Shown in pieces: positions 54,102-63,959 of a stretch of DNA of 64,000 nt (positions are counted from its first letter, which is position 1; every line of letters begins with the position of its first letter). The DNA is from Clostridia bacterium (GTDB taxonomy: Bacteria > Bacillota > Clostridia > Christensenellales > Borkfalkiaceae). The notes beneath the pieces are model-generated. The model ran no database searches. It was given only the letters and a program-made list of their open reading frames with translations, and had not been told where the DNA came from. A program made the translations under genes and the position numbers. The stretch spans positions 1 through 64,000 of the forward strand of contig JAFQMD010000022.1 of NCBI GenBank assembly GCA_017396365.1, in the 5' to 3' direction.

Positions 54102-54130
54102 AGTCTAACACAAAATTTAAAAAATCACAA
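54102..54130 (-). promoter_or_regulatory. Promoter of mgtE
   Basis: Minus strand: TTGTGA (54125-54130), 17-nt spacer, TAGACT (54102-54107). Confidence 0.65.
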
Positions 54131-54148
54131 TTAAAAATAAAAAAATAA

Positions 54149-54177
54149 TTGAAATATATAGTCAAAAATGATAAAAT
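54149..54177 (+). promoter_or_regulatory. Promoter of galM
   Basis: TTGAAA (54149-54154), 17-nt spacer, TAAAAT (54172-54177). It is divergent from the mgtE promoter, with about 20 bp between their -35 boxes. Confidence 0.7.
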
Positions 54178-54208
54178 TTACCCGTAATAATTATTATATG
54201 GTGGTTTT

Positions 54209-55210
54209 ATGGAAAAAGTTTTATTCGGCAATCTGAAAAACGGCGATAGTATCTATGCTTATACTATAAAAAACGACGTCGTTGAAGTAGTGATTTTAGA
54301 TTACGGCGCAACCGTTCAATCTTTTAAATATAAAGGAAAAGATATCGTTTTAGGTTATGACGACGCTCTTTCTTACGAGATTGAGGACGGATATTTGGGA
54401 GCGTGTGTAGGAAGAGTAGCAAACCGAGTAGCAAAGGCGAAATTTACGCTTGACGGCATAGAGTATTCGCTTGATAAAAACGACGGTGAAAATTCTCTTC
54501 ACGGTGGTTTTGACGGTATATCTAATAAAATTTGGCATATTGATTGTTTTAATAAAGAGAGTGTGGTTTTATCCGTTGTTTCTTTAAGTGGAGAGGGTGG
54601 ATTTCCTGCAACGGTAAAAATAACCGTTAAATATACCGTTTGTAAAAATGGGCTTGAAATAGAATATTTAGCAGTTGCAGACGGTAAAACCCCTATAAAT
54701 TTAACAAACCACTCATATTTTAACCTAAACCAAGGCAAAGACTTAAAAAACACCACGCTTTTTGTAAACGCTGATTATTTTACGCCTATTGACAAAACTT
54801 TAATTCCTACGGGCGAAGTTAGATTTGTCGGCGACACGCCTTTTGATTTTAGGCATCCTAAAGAAATTCTTAAAGATATAGAAAAAGACGACGAGCAGTT
54901 AAAACTTGCTAACGGCTACGACCACAATTTCGTTTTAAACGGAAAGGGATATAAAAAGTTTGCAACGCTTGAAGGGGAAAGTCTAAAAATGGACTGTTTT
55001 ACAGATAGAGAAGGGGTGCAAGTATATAGCGGAAACTTTTTAAACGGTAAAAAGGGAAAAGGTGGAGCGGTATATAATTTTAGGTCGGGAATTTGTTTAG
55101 AAACGCAATCTTTCCCCGATTTTGTAAATCAGACTAATTTTCCGTACTCGTTTGTAAATAAAAACCGCCCTTACGCGTCGAAAACGGCTTACTTACTTGA
55201 AGAAAAATAG
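54209..55210 (+). CDS. galM: Aldose 1-epimerase
   Basis: GalM interconverts alpha and beta anomers of galactose and glucose. The 333-residue beta-sandwich protein has ILDYGATVQSFKYKGKDIVLGYD, GRVANRVAKAKFTLDG, NLTNHSYFNLNQ with the catalytic His, NGYDHNFVL and CLETQSFPDFVNQ with the catalytic Glu. RBS GGTGG. No gal operon is visible. RhaM, a different sugar mutarotase, is encoded convergently next door. Confidence 0.95.
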   Translation: MEKVLFGNLKNGDSIYAYTIKNDVVEVVILDYGATVQSFKYKGKDIVLGYDDALSYEIEDGYLGACVGRVANRVAKAKFTLDGIEYSLDKNDGENSLHGGFDGISNKIWHIDCFNKESVVLSVVSLSGEGGFPATVKITVKYTVCKNGLEIEYLAVADGKTPINLTNHSYFNLNQGKDLKNTTLFVNADYFTPIDKTLIPTGEVRFVGDTPFDFRHPKEILKDIEKDDEQLKLANGYDHNFVLNGKGYKKFATLEGESLKMDCFTDREGVQVYSGNFLNGKKGKGGAVYNFRSGICLETQSFPDFVNQTNFPYSFVNKNRPYASKTAYLLEEK

Positions 55211-55235
55211 TCGATAATCGACTTATAGACGTACA

Positions 55236-55306
55236 AAAGCCCTTGCTTTAGTGCTACAGTAACAATCTCTATTACTGACGCACTAAAGCAAGGGCTTTCT
55301 TTTTTA
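55236..55306. terminator. Very long bidirectional terminator between galM and rhaM
   Basis: A 19-bp perfect stem from AAAGCCCTTGC to GCAAGGGCTTT encloses a further CAGTAA/TTACTG stem (2x2 internal loop). The plus strand ends in CTTTTTT. It is much longer than a normal terminator. Confidence 0.85.
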
Positions 55307-55621
55307 TTCTAATTCGAAAACTTTTTTAAGTTGTGGTTGAGCGCCGGTTACGGGGTCCATTTCCATAAGAAGAATATCTTTCATGTACTCGTTCCATTTG
55401 TCAACTATCGGACTGTTTGCCTGCGTTTTAGTTGCAAAATCAATTCCTTTTTCACATTCGTAATAACCAAAAAGAGTAGTGCCGTTTAGCCAAATGGTAT
55501 AATTTTTAATTCCCGATTCTTTCAAAAGGGCAACCATTTCAGGCCATATTTCATTGTGTCTTTTAACGTATTCTTTTTCAGTTCCTTCTTTAATTTTTGC
55601 GGTCCAAGCGTACTTTTCCAT
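55304..55621 (-). CDS. rhaM: L-rhamnose mutarotase
   Basis: A 105-residue ferredoxin-like alpha/beta protein with KRHNEIWPEMVALLKESGIKNYTIW and FGYYECEKG, the RhaM signature, including the catalytic His-containing RHNEIWPEM. It interconverts L-rhamnose anomers. No other rhamnose genes are nearby. It is the last gene of a minus-strand operon after the Ig-like protein (16-nt gap). RBS AAGGAACG. Confidence 0.9.
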   Translation of the reverse strand: MEKYAWTAKIKEGTEKEYVKRHNEIWPEMVALLKESGIKNYTIWLNGTTLFGYYECEKGIDFATKTQANSPIVDKWNEYMKDILLMEMDPVTGAQPQLKKVFELE

Positions 55622-55637
55622 AATTAGTCGTTCCTTT

Positions 55638-56996
55638 TTATTTGCGTTTTAATTTAATTATCAATATTATAACGCCTACGGCAATAATTGTCAATCCAGA
55701 TGGGATAATAATAAACAACGGATTAACGCCGTTTCTCTTTTTAGCGATGGTATTTGAGTCGCTTTCTGAAGAACTTTGGCTTTGATTTTGACTTTCACCA
55801 CTTACGCTTTCTGCGCTTTCGCTCTCTTCGTCTTGGTCGGGGAACAACTTATTTTCGTCAATAACGTTTGTTTCGTCGTCGCCGTTTTCAGTTACGGTAA
55901 AGGTTATAGTTTTTACAGTTTGGTTATTACTTGCGTCGGTAGCGGTAATGGTTAGCGTGTGTACGCCTTCCACAAGTTGTTTTTGCAAGTCAAACGCGCC
56001 GTCCGACCACGAGTACGTAACATCCACGTTTTGGTCTCTATCGTCGGTTACCTTTATGCTAATAAGTGGGGTAGTGCCTATTTTGACGTAGATATTTTCA
56101 GTAGGAATTTCAATAGTTGGAGCAACGGTATCGGGCGAAGTTACCGTAACGGTTATGGAGTGCGTCGCCGTATTTCCAACGTCGTCGGTTGCTTTAAAGG
56201 TGAGAGTGTGTTCGCCTGCAAGGGGTTTTCCTTGTCCGTCTAACAAACTTTCGTCGCTCCAAACGTATTCGATTTCAACTTCGCCTTGTATAGCGTCTAT
56301 TGCAGTTACGTCAAAATTAAGTTCTTGACCTTGCGATATCGTTACGTGTTGTTCACCGTTATAAGTGATAACGGGCGCGTCGTCGTCTAATTTAACTTTT
56401 ATGCTGTCGATATAAAAAGGCGCTTCAACGTTATTTCTTACGGCAAGTTCAAACTTGTGAAGATAGCCACCGCTTGAAATACTGTCAATCGTGTTTCCGT
56501 TGCTGTAAGCGTTAGCGTCTAAAACTATATCAATCCATTGATTTGTAAGGCTATTTACGGAGTATTGAAGAGTCCAGTGATCCTTAAAATTAGGTTTTGG
56601 TATTCTAATTTCGGGATATTTATCGTTAGGGTTATTGTCGTTGCCAACGTAAACTCTAAACGTGATAGATTCTACGTGTTTTGATTTAATTTGTTGACTC
56701 GAAAAGTCAAGTAAAACGCCTTGACTCGTTGCGGTTTGACGGGGTAGCACAGATAAAACGTCGCCCGAAAAACCTGTGGGAATACCGTTAGTTTCGGCTT
56801 GCTCTTCGCTGAAAAGAATAACTTCGCTTGCGCCGTAGTGAGCGAGGTTTGTATCGTAATCGATATCCGTTTTCACGCTATATATACAGTCAAAATCTGA
56901 CGACGACGCTCTTACGTTTGCGTTAGACTTTAAAGTCATAAAACAAATAGATATGCAAACTACTGCAATCAAAGATAAAAAAGACTTAAATTTCAT
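55638..56996 (-). CDS. Secreted Ig-like protein with C-terminal membrane anchor
   Basis: A 452-residue protein with a signal peptide (about 1-27). An N-terminal jelly-roll-like domain (about 35-205) resembles carbohydrate-binding modules (FRVYVGNDNNPNDKYPEIRIP, APFYIDSIKVKL). Two Ig/HYR-like domains follow (about 210-290 and 293-372, each with YxWSD). A Ser/Glu/Gln-rich linker leads to one C-terminal helix (about 428-448) and a KLKRK cytoplasmic tail. It probably displays a binding module on the cell surface. No LPXTG is present. Its start lies 1 nt from the phosphatase stop, and its Shine-Dalgarno GAGGAG is inside that gene. Confidence 0.75.
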   Translation of the reverse strand: MKFKSFLSLIAVVCISICFMTLKSNANVRASSSDFDCIYSVKTDIDYDTNLAHYGASEVILFSEEQAETNGIPTGFSGDVLSVLPRQTATSQGVLLDFSSQQIKSKHVESITFRVYVGNDNNPNDKYPEIRIPKPNFKDHWTLQYSVNSLTNQWIDIVLDANAYSNGNTIDSISSGGYLHKFELAVRNNVEAPFYIDSIKVKLDDDAPVITYNGEQHVTISQGQELNFDVTAIDAIQGEVEIEYVWSDESLLDGQGKPLAGEHTLTFKATDDVGNTATHSITVTVTSPDTVAPTIEIPTENIYVKIGTTPLISIKVTDDRDQNVDVTYSWSDGAFDLQKQLVEGVHTLTITATDASNNQTVKTITFTVTENGDDETNVIDENKLFPDQDEESESAESVSGESQNQSQSSSESDSNTIAKKRNGVNPLFIIIPSGLTIIAVGVIILIIKLKRK

Positions 56997-56997
56997 A

Positions 56998-58188
56998 TTA
57001 TTTTATCTCCTCAAGCATGTTGTTTTTTATCGATTCAATCTCGTTACTTGATATACCTATATCGAGCATAAACGCCTCTACGCTTTCCGAAAGAGTTGCG
57101 TTATTTTTGTAATATCTAACGTAGTTGTACATTTCTCTAAAAGAACTGCCAACCATATTTATTGCAGTTTGAGAGTCTAATCTTCCGCTTTTAGACATCA
57201 TAGAAATTTCATAATCTCTAAAAAGGTCGATATCGCTAACGCCCAAAAGCGCGTTTATTAAAAAACAAATAGTTCCCGTTCTATCTCTACCTAACGTGCA
57301 GTGTACGTAAATGGGGAAGTTTTCGGGTTTAGCAAAGGCTTTAATTTCGGTAATTAAAGCGTCTCTATATTCGCCAACTCTGTCGATACCGTGTTGACCA
57401 AGATAGTAAGGACCTGTCGTTTCAATATAGTTTACCGTGTTTCCAAGTGGGGAAATTGAAGTGCCAGCCGTACCGTCGCCCCTCGTGTCAAGGTCGGTTT
57501 TTATGCCTAAAACGTTGAGCATAACGTCTTTACCCTTTGGAGTAATATCTTCGATTTTTCCACCCCTATAAACTATACCTTGTTTAACTCTTTGAGTTCC
57601 GTTTTTGCAAACGTATCCGCCCCAGTCTCTCGTGTTTGAAACCTTTTCGTCTATAAAAACAGTTCTCGGAAGGTAAGCAGTTGAAAATTTAAAGATTTTT
57701 GACTTTACGATACGGTCGTCAAACTTGGCTTGAATTTGATAATAGTAGTCGTAACCCATAAACAAATGCTCTAAGGTAACGCTACTATTAAAAGTAACGT
57801 AACTTTTAGATCTGGTCATATCTTCATTTGTCGATACGTCTAAAATATAGTATAACGGCGCGTCTTTACTCGTCCAAGAAATTTCGAGTGGAGTAGGCGC
57901 AAACACGTCCGTATTTTCTGCGTTGTACTCGTCGGTAATATACAATTCGTAGTCGCTACAAACTTTATAAATTTCACCCGATAAAAGAGAAATTTCAACT
58001 TTTTTCGACGGGTTAGCGTCAATCGACGGAGTGTTTTGCGCAGATGAATTTACCTGCGAAATTTTTACCGACGTAAAAAAACCGTCGCCGTTATTTTTCA
58101 CCGAAGAATTTTTGCAACCAAACGCCGTCAGCGTAAGACAAACGGTCAAAACGGTTGCAACGATTGTAAGAAGTTTTGATTTTAACAT
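56998..58188 (-). CDS. Secreted tyrosine-phosphatase-family lipoprotein
   Basis: A 396-residue lipoprotein with lipobox AFGC (C25). A fibronectin-III/Ig-like region (about 95-172) precedes a protein-tyrosine/dual-specificity phosphatase domain of the Y_phosphatase3 type. That domain has NTRDWGGY, KTDLDTRGDG and the CX5R loop HCTLGRDRTG (C297, R303). The catalytic Cys and Arg are intact. It should remove phosphate from phosphotyrosine, phosphosugars or phospholipids outside the cell, as for IphP- and Mycobacterium PtpB-like enzymes. It is the first gene of the operon with the Ig-like protein and rhaM. Confidence 0.85.
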   Translation of the reverse strand: MLKSKLLTIVATVLTVCLTLTAFGCKNSSVKNNGDGFFTSVKISQVNSSAQNTPSIDANPSKKVEISLLSGEIYKVCSDYELYITDEYNAENTDVFAPTPLEISWTSKDAPLYYILDVSTNEDMTRSKSYVTFNSSVTLEHLFMGYDYYYQIQAKFDDRIVKSKIFKFSTAYLPRTVFIDEKVSNTRDWGGYVCKNGTQRVKQGIVYRGGKIEDITPKGKDVMLNVLGIKTDLDTRGDGTAGTSISPLGNTVNYIETTGPYYLGQHGIDRVGEYRDALITEIKAFAKPENFPIYVHCTLGRDRTGTICFLINALLGVSDIDLFRDYEISMMSKSGRLDSQTAINMVGSSFREMYNYVRYYKNNATLSESVEAFMLDIGISSNEIESIKNNMLEEIK

Positions 58189-58248
58189 TCCTGCCCCCTT
58201 TAAGTATTAAAAATAAATTTATGGGTATTTTAAGTAAGGTCTTGCTTT

Positions 58249-58277
58249 ATTATAACACGAGCAAAAACGACCGTCAA
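58249..58277 (-). promoter_or_regulatory. Promoter of the phosphatase operon
   Basis: Minus strand: TTGACG (58272-58277), 17-nt spacer, TATAAT (58249-58254), giving a leader of about 55 nt. Confidence 0.85.
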
Positions 58278-58419
58278 TAACAAAGATTGTTATCGTTGTG
58301 TCAATTTTTAGTTTTTATACCAAAAATCAAGTTAAAAATACTTGATAATCGACTTATAGGCTAACTTTTGTTTAAAACTTCGATAAGTTTAAGGCATAAA
58401 ATGCAAAGATAATAAAAAG

Positions 58420-58443
58420 CAAGTAATTTTTTTTATTTACTTG
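58420..58443 (+). promoter_or_regulatory. Inverted repeat overlapping the uvrB -35
   Basis: CAAGTAA (58420-58426) and TTACTTG (58437-58443) flank 10 A/T bases and end inside the -35 box. This is a plausible operator for a repressor. No known LexA consensus is matched. Confidence 0.4.
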
Positions 58444-58469
58444 TAAATAAAACGGTTTTGTGTTACAAT
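58441..58469 (+). promoter_or_regulatory. Promoter of uvrB-uvrA
   Basis: TTGTAA (58441-58446), 17-nt spacer, TACAAT (58464-58469). An in-frame ATG at 58468 falls inside the -10 and cannot be the start. Confidence 0.75.
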
Positions 58470-58494
58470 GTTATATAAGGGAAAGTTTAATCGT

Positions 58495-60459
58495 ATGGAA
58501 AAGAGGAAATTTATTTTAAAATCTGAATATAAACCTACGGGAGATCAACCTGAGGCTATAAAGAGTTTAAGCGAGGGAATAGAGGACGGGCTTAAAAATC
58601 AAGTGCTCGTAGGCGTTACGGGTAGCGGTAAAACCTTTACTATGGCAAACGTTATTGAAAACGTTCAACGCCCAACGCTCGTAATTGCGCACAACAAGAC
58701 TCTTGCCGCCCAACTTTGTAACGAACTTAGAGAGTTTTTCCCCGAAAACAGAGTTGAATACTTCGTTTCGTATTACGACTATTATCAACCCGAATCTTAT
58801 ATTCCAACTACTGACACGTATATTGAAAAAGACCTTTCGATAAACGACGAAATAGACAAACTTCGACACAGCGCGACTTGCGCTTTGGCTGAGAGAAACG
58901 ACGTAATCGTAGTCGCGTCCGTTTCTTGTATTTACGGGCTCGGCGCGCCTGAAGAATATTTTGCTTTGGCTATTTCTATACGAGAGGGGATGACGCTTGA
59001 CCGAGACGAACTTATGCGCACGCTCGTTACGCGTCAGTACGAGAGAAAAGATATTGATTTTTCGAGAGCGTCATTTAGAGTTAGGGGGGACGTCGTTGAA
59101 ATTTTCCCTGCGTCAAACGACCAAATTTATATTAGAGTTGAGTTTTTTGGCGACGAAGTAGAGCGAATTTGCGAGTGTGAGTTCGTTACCGGCAAAGTTA
59201 TAAATAGGGTTAGTCACGTTGCTATTTTCCCTGCGAGTCACTACGCCGTCGGCGACGAAAAGATGGAAGATTCTTTAAAGCGCATTGAAAACGATATGCG
59301 TCAAGAAGTTGACAATCATAAAAAGCAGGACAAACTTTTAGAAGCGCAACGCCTTTTACAAAGGACGAGTTACGACCTTGAAATGATGAGAGAAATAGGC
59401 TATTGTAGCGGTGTTGAAAATTACAGTAGGTATTTTGACGGACGTAGCCCGGGCGAACCGCCGTTTACCCTTTTAGACTATTTCCCAAAAGATTTTATTG
59501 TTTTTATAGACGAAAGCCATATGACTATTCCGCAAATTAGGGCAATGTACAACGGCGATAGGTCGAGAAAGAACAATCTAGTTGACTACGGTTTTAGGCT
59601 TAAATCGGCGTACGATAACCGTCCGCTTACTTTTGCCGAGTTTAATTCGAGAATAGGACAAACTATATTTATATCTGCAACCCCCGCCGAGTACGAAACT
59701 CAACTTGCCGACAACTTTGCCGAGCAGGTAATTCGTCCTACGGGGCTGTTAGACCCTATCGTTGAAGTTAGAAAAACTAAAGGTCAAATCGACGATTTAC
59801 AATCTGAAATAAATCAAGTCGTAAAAAGTGGCGGTAGGGTGCTTGTTACCACGCTTACAAAAAAAATGGCGGAAAGTTTAACCGATTATCTTAAAGAGCA
59901 GTCGGTAAAAGTCAGATATATGCACAGCGATATCGACACTTTGGAAAGAATAGATATAATTTCCGAACTTCGCCGTGGCGATATTGACGTTTTGGTTGGT
60001 ATTAACCTTTTAAGAGAAGGTCTTGACCTTCCCGAAGTTAAACTCGTCGCAATACTCGACGCCGATAAAGAGGGTTTTTTGCGTAGCGATACGGCGCTTA
60101 TTCAAACGATAGGTAGAACTGCGAGAAACTCTGAAGGTAGGGTAATAATGTACGCCGACGTTTTGACGGGCAGTATGAAAAGGGCAATCGACGAGACGGC
60201 GAGAAGACGGAAAATTCAAGACGAGTATAATAAGGCTCACGGTATAATTCCAAAGACAATTATCAAAAAGATAGTAAACACCTTGGAAATTACAAAAAAA
60301 GAAGACAATACTAGGGATATTAAGATGAAAGATATCCCCGAAGAAATAGAAAAATTAAAGGCTCTTATGAAGATAGCGTCTCAAAATCTCGATTTTGAAA
60401 GGTGTATTGAAATAAGGGATACGATAGCAAAACTCAAAAAGAAAATGCGCGCGAATTAG
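58495..60459 (+). CDS. uvrB: Excinuclease ABC subunit B
   Basis: UvrB is the DNA-loading helicase of nucleotide excision repair, receiving DNA from UvrA and recruiting UvrC. The 654-residue protein has Walker [11 protein letters not shown], the beta-hairpin [12 protein letters not shown], a DESH-type Walker B ([11 protein letters not shown]), helicase motif VI ([12 protein letters not shown]) and the C-terminal UVR/UvrC-binding motif. ATG 58495 is chosen because the upstream ATG (58468) lies in the -10. uvrA follows 10 nt after its stop. Confidence 0.96.
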   Translation: MEKRKFILKSEYKPTGDQPEAIKSLSEGIEDGLKNQVLVGVTGSGKTFTMANVIENVQRPTLVIAHNKTLAAQLCNELREFFPENRVEYFVSYYDYYQPESYIPTTDTYIEKDLSINDEIDKLRHSATCALAERNDVIVVASVSCIYGLGAPEEYFALAISIREGMTLDRDELMRTLVTRQYERKDIDFSRASFRVRGDVVEIFPASNDQIYIRVEFFGDEVERICECEFVTGKVINRVSHVAIFPASHYAVGDEKMEDSLKRIENDMRQEVDNHKKQDKLLEAQRLLQRTSYDLEMMREIGYCSGVENYSRYFDGRSPGEPPFTLLDYFPKDFIVFIDESHMTIPQIRAMYNGDRSRKNNLVDYGFRLKSAYDNRPLTFAEFNSRIGQTIFISATPAEYETQLADNFAEQVIRPTGLLDPIVEVRKTKGQIDDLQSEINQVVKSGGRVLVTTLTKKMAESLTDYLKEQSVKVRYMHSDIDTLERIDIISELRRGDIDVLVGINLLREGLDLPEVKLVAILDADKEGFLRSDTALIQTIGRTARNSEGRVIMYADVLTGSMKRAIDETARRRKIQDEYNKAHGIIPKTIIKKIVNTLEITKKEDNTRDIKMKDIPEEIEKLKALMKIASQNLDFERCIEIRDTIAKLKKKMRAN

Positions 60460-60469
60460 TGAGGGTTAA

Positions 60470-63292
60470 ATGATAAATTACATTAAAGTCAAAGGCGCAA
60501 AAGAAAACAATTTAAAAAACGTCAGTATAGATATTCCAAGGGATAAACTCGTCGTATTCACAGGGCTTTCGGGCAGTGGAAAATCGACGTTAGCGTTCGA
60601 TACGATATTTGCCGAAGGGCAAAGAAAGTATATGGAAAGTTTGTCAAGTTACGCGAGAATGTTTTTAGGACAAATGGAAAAACCCGACGTGGAGAGTATA
60701 GAAGGGCTTTCCCCAGCAATTTCAATAGACCAAAAAACTACTTCAAACAATCCTCGTTCTACGGTTGGAACGGTTACTGAAATTTACGATTATTTAAGAC
60801 TTTTGTATGCAAGAGTAGGAACTCCGCATTGTCCAAAATGCGGAAGAGAAATCGAAAGAATAACAGTTGACCAAATAGCCGAGCAAGTTTTGGCAATGCC
60901 ACAAGGCAGTAGAATTTACGTCAACGCTCCCGTAGTAAGAGGTAGAAAAGGCGAGTACGCCAAACAACTCGATGGTTATAGAAAGAGTGGTTTTGCAAGG
61001 GTTGAAATAGACGGCTCGCTCTTTGAACTTTCCGAAGATATAAAACTCGACAAAAATATAAAGCACAGTATTTCGGTCGTCGTTGATAGACTTATCGTAA
61101 AGGACGGAATAAGAAAAAGACTTACCGACAGTTTAGAAACTGCTTTAAAACTTGCCGAGGGGCTCGTCGTTATACAATGCGACGGAAAAGACACTCTTTT
61201 TTCGACGAACTACAGTTGTCCCGATTGCGGAATTTCTATAGAAGAAATAGAACCTAGACTCTTTTCGTTTAACAATCCGTTTGGAGCGTGCCCAGAGTGT
61301 AAGGGGTTGGGTTTTACTACGAGAGTAGATGAAAGTTTGGTAATAGGCGACCCGAATAAAAGTTTAAGAGAGGGCGCTTTGGCTGTTACGGGTTGGAATT
61401 TGGATAGCGGAAAGATGGTACAAATGTACTTTAACGCTCTTTCAAAGCATTACGGTTTTAGTATGGACGTACCCGTAAAGGATTTGCCGAGAGAAGTTTT
61501 GGATATCTTGCTTTACGGAACTAAGGGCGAAAAGATAAATATGTCCTATCGTACTAGCACCTCGTCGGGTAGTTTTTTGGCGAGATACGAAGGCGTTATC
61601 AACAATTTAGAAAGAAGATATAAAGAGACTACGAGCGATTATACCAAGAGTGAAATCGAAAGGTATATGGTAAGCGCGGACTGCCCCGTTTGTAAGGGAA
61701 AGAGGCTTAAAAAAGAAGCGCTTGCAGTTAAAATCGGAGGTCTTAACATAATTGAACTTTGCGACCTTTCAATAATTAAAATGAAAGAATTTATCGCAAA
61801 TTTAACGCTTACTGAAACTCAAAAAATAATTGCGAAAGCAATACTTAAAGAGATAAACGCAAGGCTTAAGTTTTTAGAGGACGTAGGTCTTGGCTATCTT
61901 ACTCTTTCAAGAACGGCAGGTACGCTTTCAGGCGGAGAGGCGCAGAGAATTAGGCTTGCAACCCAAATAGGTAGCGGACTTACGGGCGTTTTGTATATTT
62001 TAGACGAACCGAGTATAGGTCTTCATCAAAGGGATAATGAAAAACTTATAAAAACACTTTTAAGACTTAGAGATTTAGGTAATACGCTAATCGTCGTCGA
62101 ACACGACGAAGACACTATGCGTTCGGCGGATTTTATAGTGGATATAGGTCCTAAAGCGGGCGTTCACGGGGGCGAAATAGTTGCGAGCGGTAGCGTAGAA
62201 GATATTTGTAAAGAACAAAATTCTATAACGGGCGACTATCTTTCGGGTAGAAGAAAAATTGAAATTCCTAATATGAGAAAACAGCCCGACGGAAGATGGC
62301 TTTCCGTGCTTGGCGCAAAGCAAAACAACCTTAAAAACATAGACGTAAAATTCCCCGTCGGCTTGTTTACCGCAGTTACGGGCGTATCGGGTAGTGGTAA
62401 AAGTTCGCTTGTAAACGAAGTTTTACTCCCTATAATTTCAAACGTAAAAAACGGATCTAAAATCCGTATGGGTAATTGCGACAAAATAGACGGAATGGAC
62501 TATTTTGACAACGTTATTGCCATTGACCAATCGCCGATAGGAAGAACTCCAAGGAGCAATCCAGCGACTTATACGGGGGCTTTTACCTATATAAGAGAGA
62601 TTTTTGCAAGTTCAAACGACGCAAAAGAAAGGGGATATAAAGCGGGTAGATTTTCATTTAACGTCGCAGGCGGAAGATGCGAAAGATGTCAAGGCGACGG
62701 CATTATAAAAATTGAAATGCACTTTTTACCCGACGTTTTCGTTCCGTGCGAAGTGTGTAAAGGTAAGAGATACAATTACGAAACTTTAGAAGTTAAATAC
62801 AAAGGTAAAAATATCGCCGACGTTTTGGATATGACGGTTGACGAAGCCGTTGACTATTTCCAAAATATTCCGAGAATTTACAATAAAATTAAGACGTTGC
62901 AAGACGTAGGTCTCGGTTATATCCGTTTAGGGCAACCTGCTACGACTCTTTCTGGCGGTGAAGCGCAAAGAGTTAAACTTGCAACCGAACTTTCCAAGCG
63001 CTCTACGGGTAGAACGTTGTATATTTTGGACGAGCCTACGACGGGACTTCACAGTTACGACGTTGACAAACTGATAGGCATTTTAAATAGATTGACGGAT
63101 GCTGGAAATACGGTTATAGTCATAGAGCATAACTTAGACGTGATTAAAGTTGCAGACTATATCGTTGATTTAGGTCCTGAGGGTGGCGACGGAGGAGGAA
63201 CTATCGTTGCCTATGGCGCGCCTGAAGAAGTTGCTAAAGTTGAAAGTAGTTACACGGGGCAATTTCTTACAAAAATTTTAGGAGATAGATAA
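60470..63292 (+). CDS. uvrA: Excinuclease ABC subunit A
   Basis: The 940-residue damage sensor is a tandem ABC ATPase. It has two Walker A loops ([28 protein letters not shown]), two signature motifs ([24 protein letters not shown]) and zinc modules including [19 protein letters not shown] and CERCQGDG, as in all UvrA. RBS GAGGG. It is operonic with uvrB, while uvrC is not in the window. Confidence 0.97.
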   Translation: MINYIKVKGAKENNLKNVSIDIPRDKLVVFTGLSGSGKSTLAFDTIFAEGQRKYMESLSSYARMFLGQMEKPDVESIEGLSPAISIDQKTTSNNPRSTVGTVTEIYDYLRLLYARVGTPHCPKCGREIERITVDQIAEQVLAMPQGSRIYVNAPVVRGRKGEYAKQLDGYRKSGFARVEIDGSLFELSEDIKLDKNIKHSISVVVDRLIVKDGIRKRLTDSLETALKLAEGLVVIQCDGKDTLFSTNYSCPDCGISIEEIEPRLFSFNNPFGACPECKGLGFTTRVDESLVIGDPNKSLREGALAVTGWNLDSGKMVQMYFNALSKHYGFSMDVPVKDLPREVLDILLYGTKGEKINMSYRTSTSSGSFLARYEGVINNLERRYKETTSDYTKSEIERYMVSADCPVCKGKRLKKEALAVKIGGLNIIELCDLSIIKMKEFIANLTLTETQKIIAKAILKEINARLKFLEDVGLGYLTLSRTAGTLSGGEAQRIRLATQIGSGLTGVLYILDEPSIGLHQRDNEKLIKTLLRLRDLGNTLIVVEHDEDTMRSADFIVDIGPKAGVHGGEIVASGSVEDICKEQNSITGDYLSGRRKIEIPNMRKQPDGRWLSVLGAKQNNLKNIDVKFPVGLFTAVTGVSGSGKSSLVNEVLLPIISNVKNGSKIRMGNCDKIDGMDYFDNVIAIDQSPIGRTPRSNPATYTGAFTYIREIFASSNDAKERGYKAGRFSFNVAGGRCERCQGDGIIKIEMHFLPDVFVPCEVCKGKRYNYETLEVKYKGKNIADVLDMTVDEAVDYFQNIPRIYNKIKTLQDVGLGYIRLGQPATTLSGGEAQRVKLATELSKRSTGRTLYILDEPTTGLHSYDVDKLIGILNRLTDAGNTVIVIEHNLDVIKVADYIVDLGPEGGDGGGTIVAYGAPEEVAKVESSYTGQFLTKILGDR

Positions 63293-63296
63293 ACAA

Positions 63297-63860
63297 ATGA
63301 TAAGAGACCAGTTTAAAGACGTAAAAAAAGTAACGAGCAAAGAAACGAGAAAAAAGATTGCTTTAGGCGAGAGAACGTATTACGCAAAGCAAATAAACAA
63401 GTTACAAGACATCAACAAAAGTCTTGGTATCTCAATGATAATAACGACTGCTTTACTCGCTATTGCATACGCCGTCGTATTGTTGGCGTTTATCGTAACT
63501 TTTGGCGACGAAGACGGTTACGAACTTTGGAAGTTTATAGTTTGGACGGTAGTTTTTCTTGCGTGTTTAGGATTTACGATAATCTTTTACGTTTTCATCA
63601 AGCCGTCTAACAAGAAAAAGATAATAGCGTATAGACACGAACTTGAAAGAATAAGCGCGCAAGCGCTTTCAAAGGCGGCGGGCTCGTACTCGCTTTACGG
63701 CGACAAATATAGACAAGAGCAAGTTAAAAAACACGCCGAAGATAAAGAGAAAACTTTAAAGCAAGCCGAAGAGAAAAAACGTCAAGAAGAGAGTAAAAAC
63801 GAAGATATCGCCGAAGAAAACTCACCAAAGGCGGAAGAAAACGCCGATAAAGAACAGTAA
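63297..63860 (+). CDS. Two-helix membrane protein with charged C-terminal coiled coil
   Basis: I do not recognise the family. The 187 residues comprise a basic N-terminal region (RDQFKDVKKVTSKETRKK), two membrane helices (about 44-68 and 78-101) with a short acidic loop between, and a cytoplasmic Lys/Glu/Gln-rich tail (about 105-187) that looks like a coiled coil. It is placed 4 nt after uvrA with GGAGAT upstream, so it is probably co-transcribed with uvrBA, but no repair motif is present. Confidence 0.65.
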   Translation: MIRDQFKDVKKVTSKETRKKIALGERTYYAKQINKLQDINKSLGISMIITTALLAIAYAVVLLAFIVTFGDEDGYELWKFIVWTVVFLACLGFTIIFYVFIKPSNKKKIIAYRHELERISAQALSKAAGSYSLYGDKYRQEQVKKHAEDKEKTLKQAEEKKRQEESKNEDIAEENSPKAEENADKEQ

Positions 63861-63905
63861 ATTTATATATTTATATATAGTTGTAATAAAATATTATGAA
63901 TTTAA

Positions 63906-63935
63906 TTGACTTGATGCGGTTGTTTATGGTATTAT
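63906..63935 (+). promoter_or_regulatory. Promoter of the gene at the window end
   Basis: TTGACT (63906-63911), 18-nt spacer, TATTAT (63930-63935). Confidence 0.6.
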
Positions 63936-63959
63936 TTACAATGTAAAAAGAGGCGTATT

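Larger units (their letters stand above)
58189..58494. other. Divergent intergenic region between phosphatase operon and uvrB
   Basis: About 306 bp without a gene. It holds a minus-strand promoter at 58249-58277, a copy of the recurrent 16-bp motif at 58346-58361, an inverted repeat at 58420-58443 and the uvrB promoter at 58441-58469. No LexA-type box (CGAAC-N4-GTTCG) is seen. Confidence 0.6.

Noticed and set aside
54071..54130. M-box riboswitch before mgtE
   Set aside because: The promoter leaves only about 30 nt of leader, which is too short.
58468..58494. Longer UvrB N-terminus from ATG 58468
   Set aside because: The codon lies within the -10 hexamer, so it would not be in the transcript.
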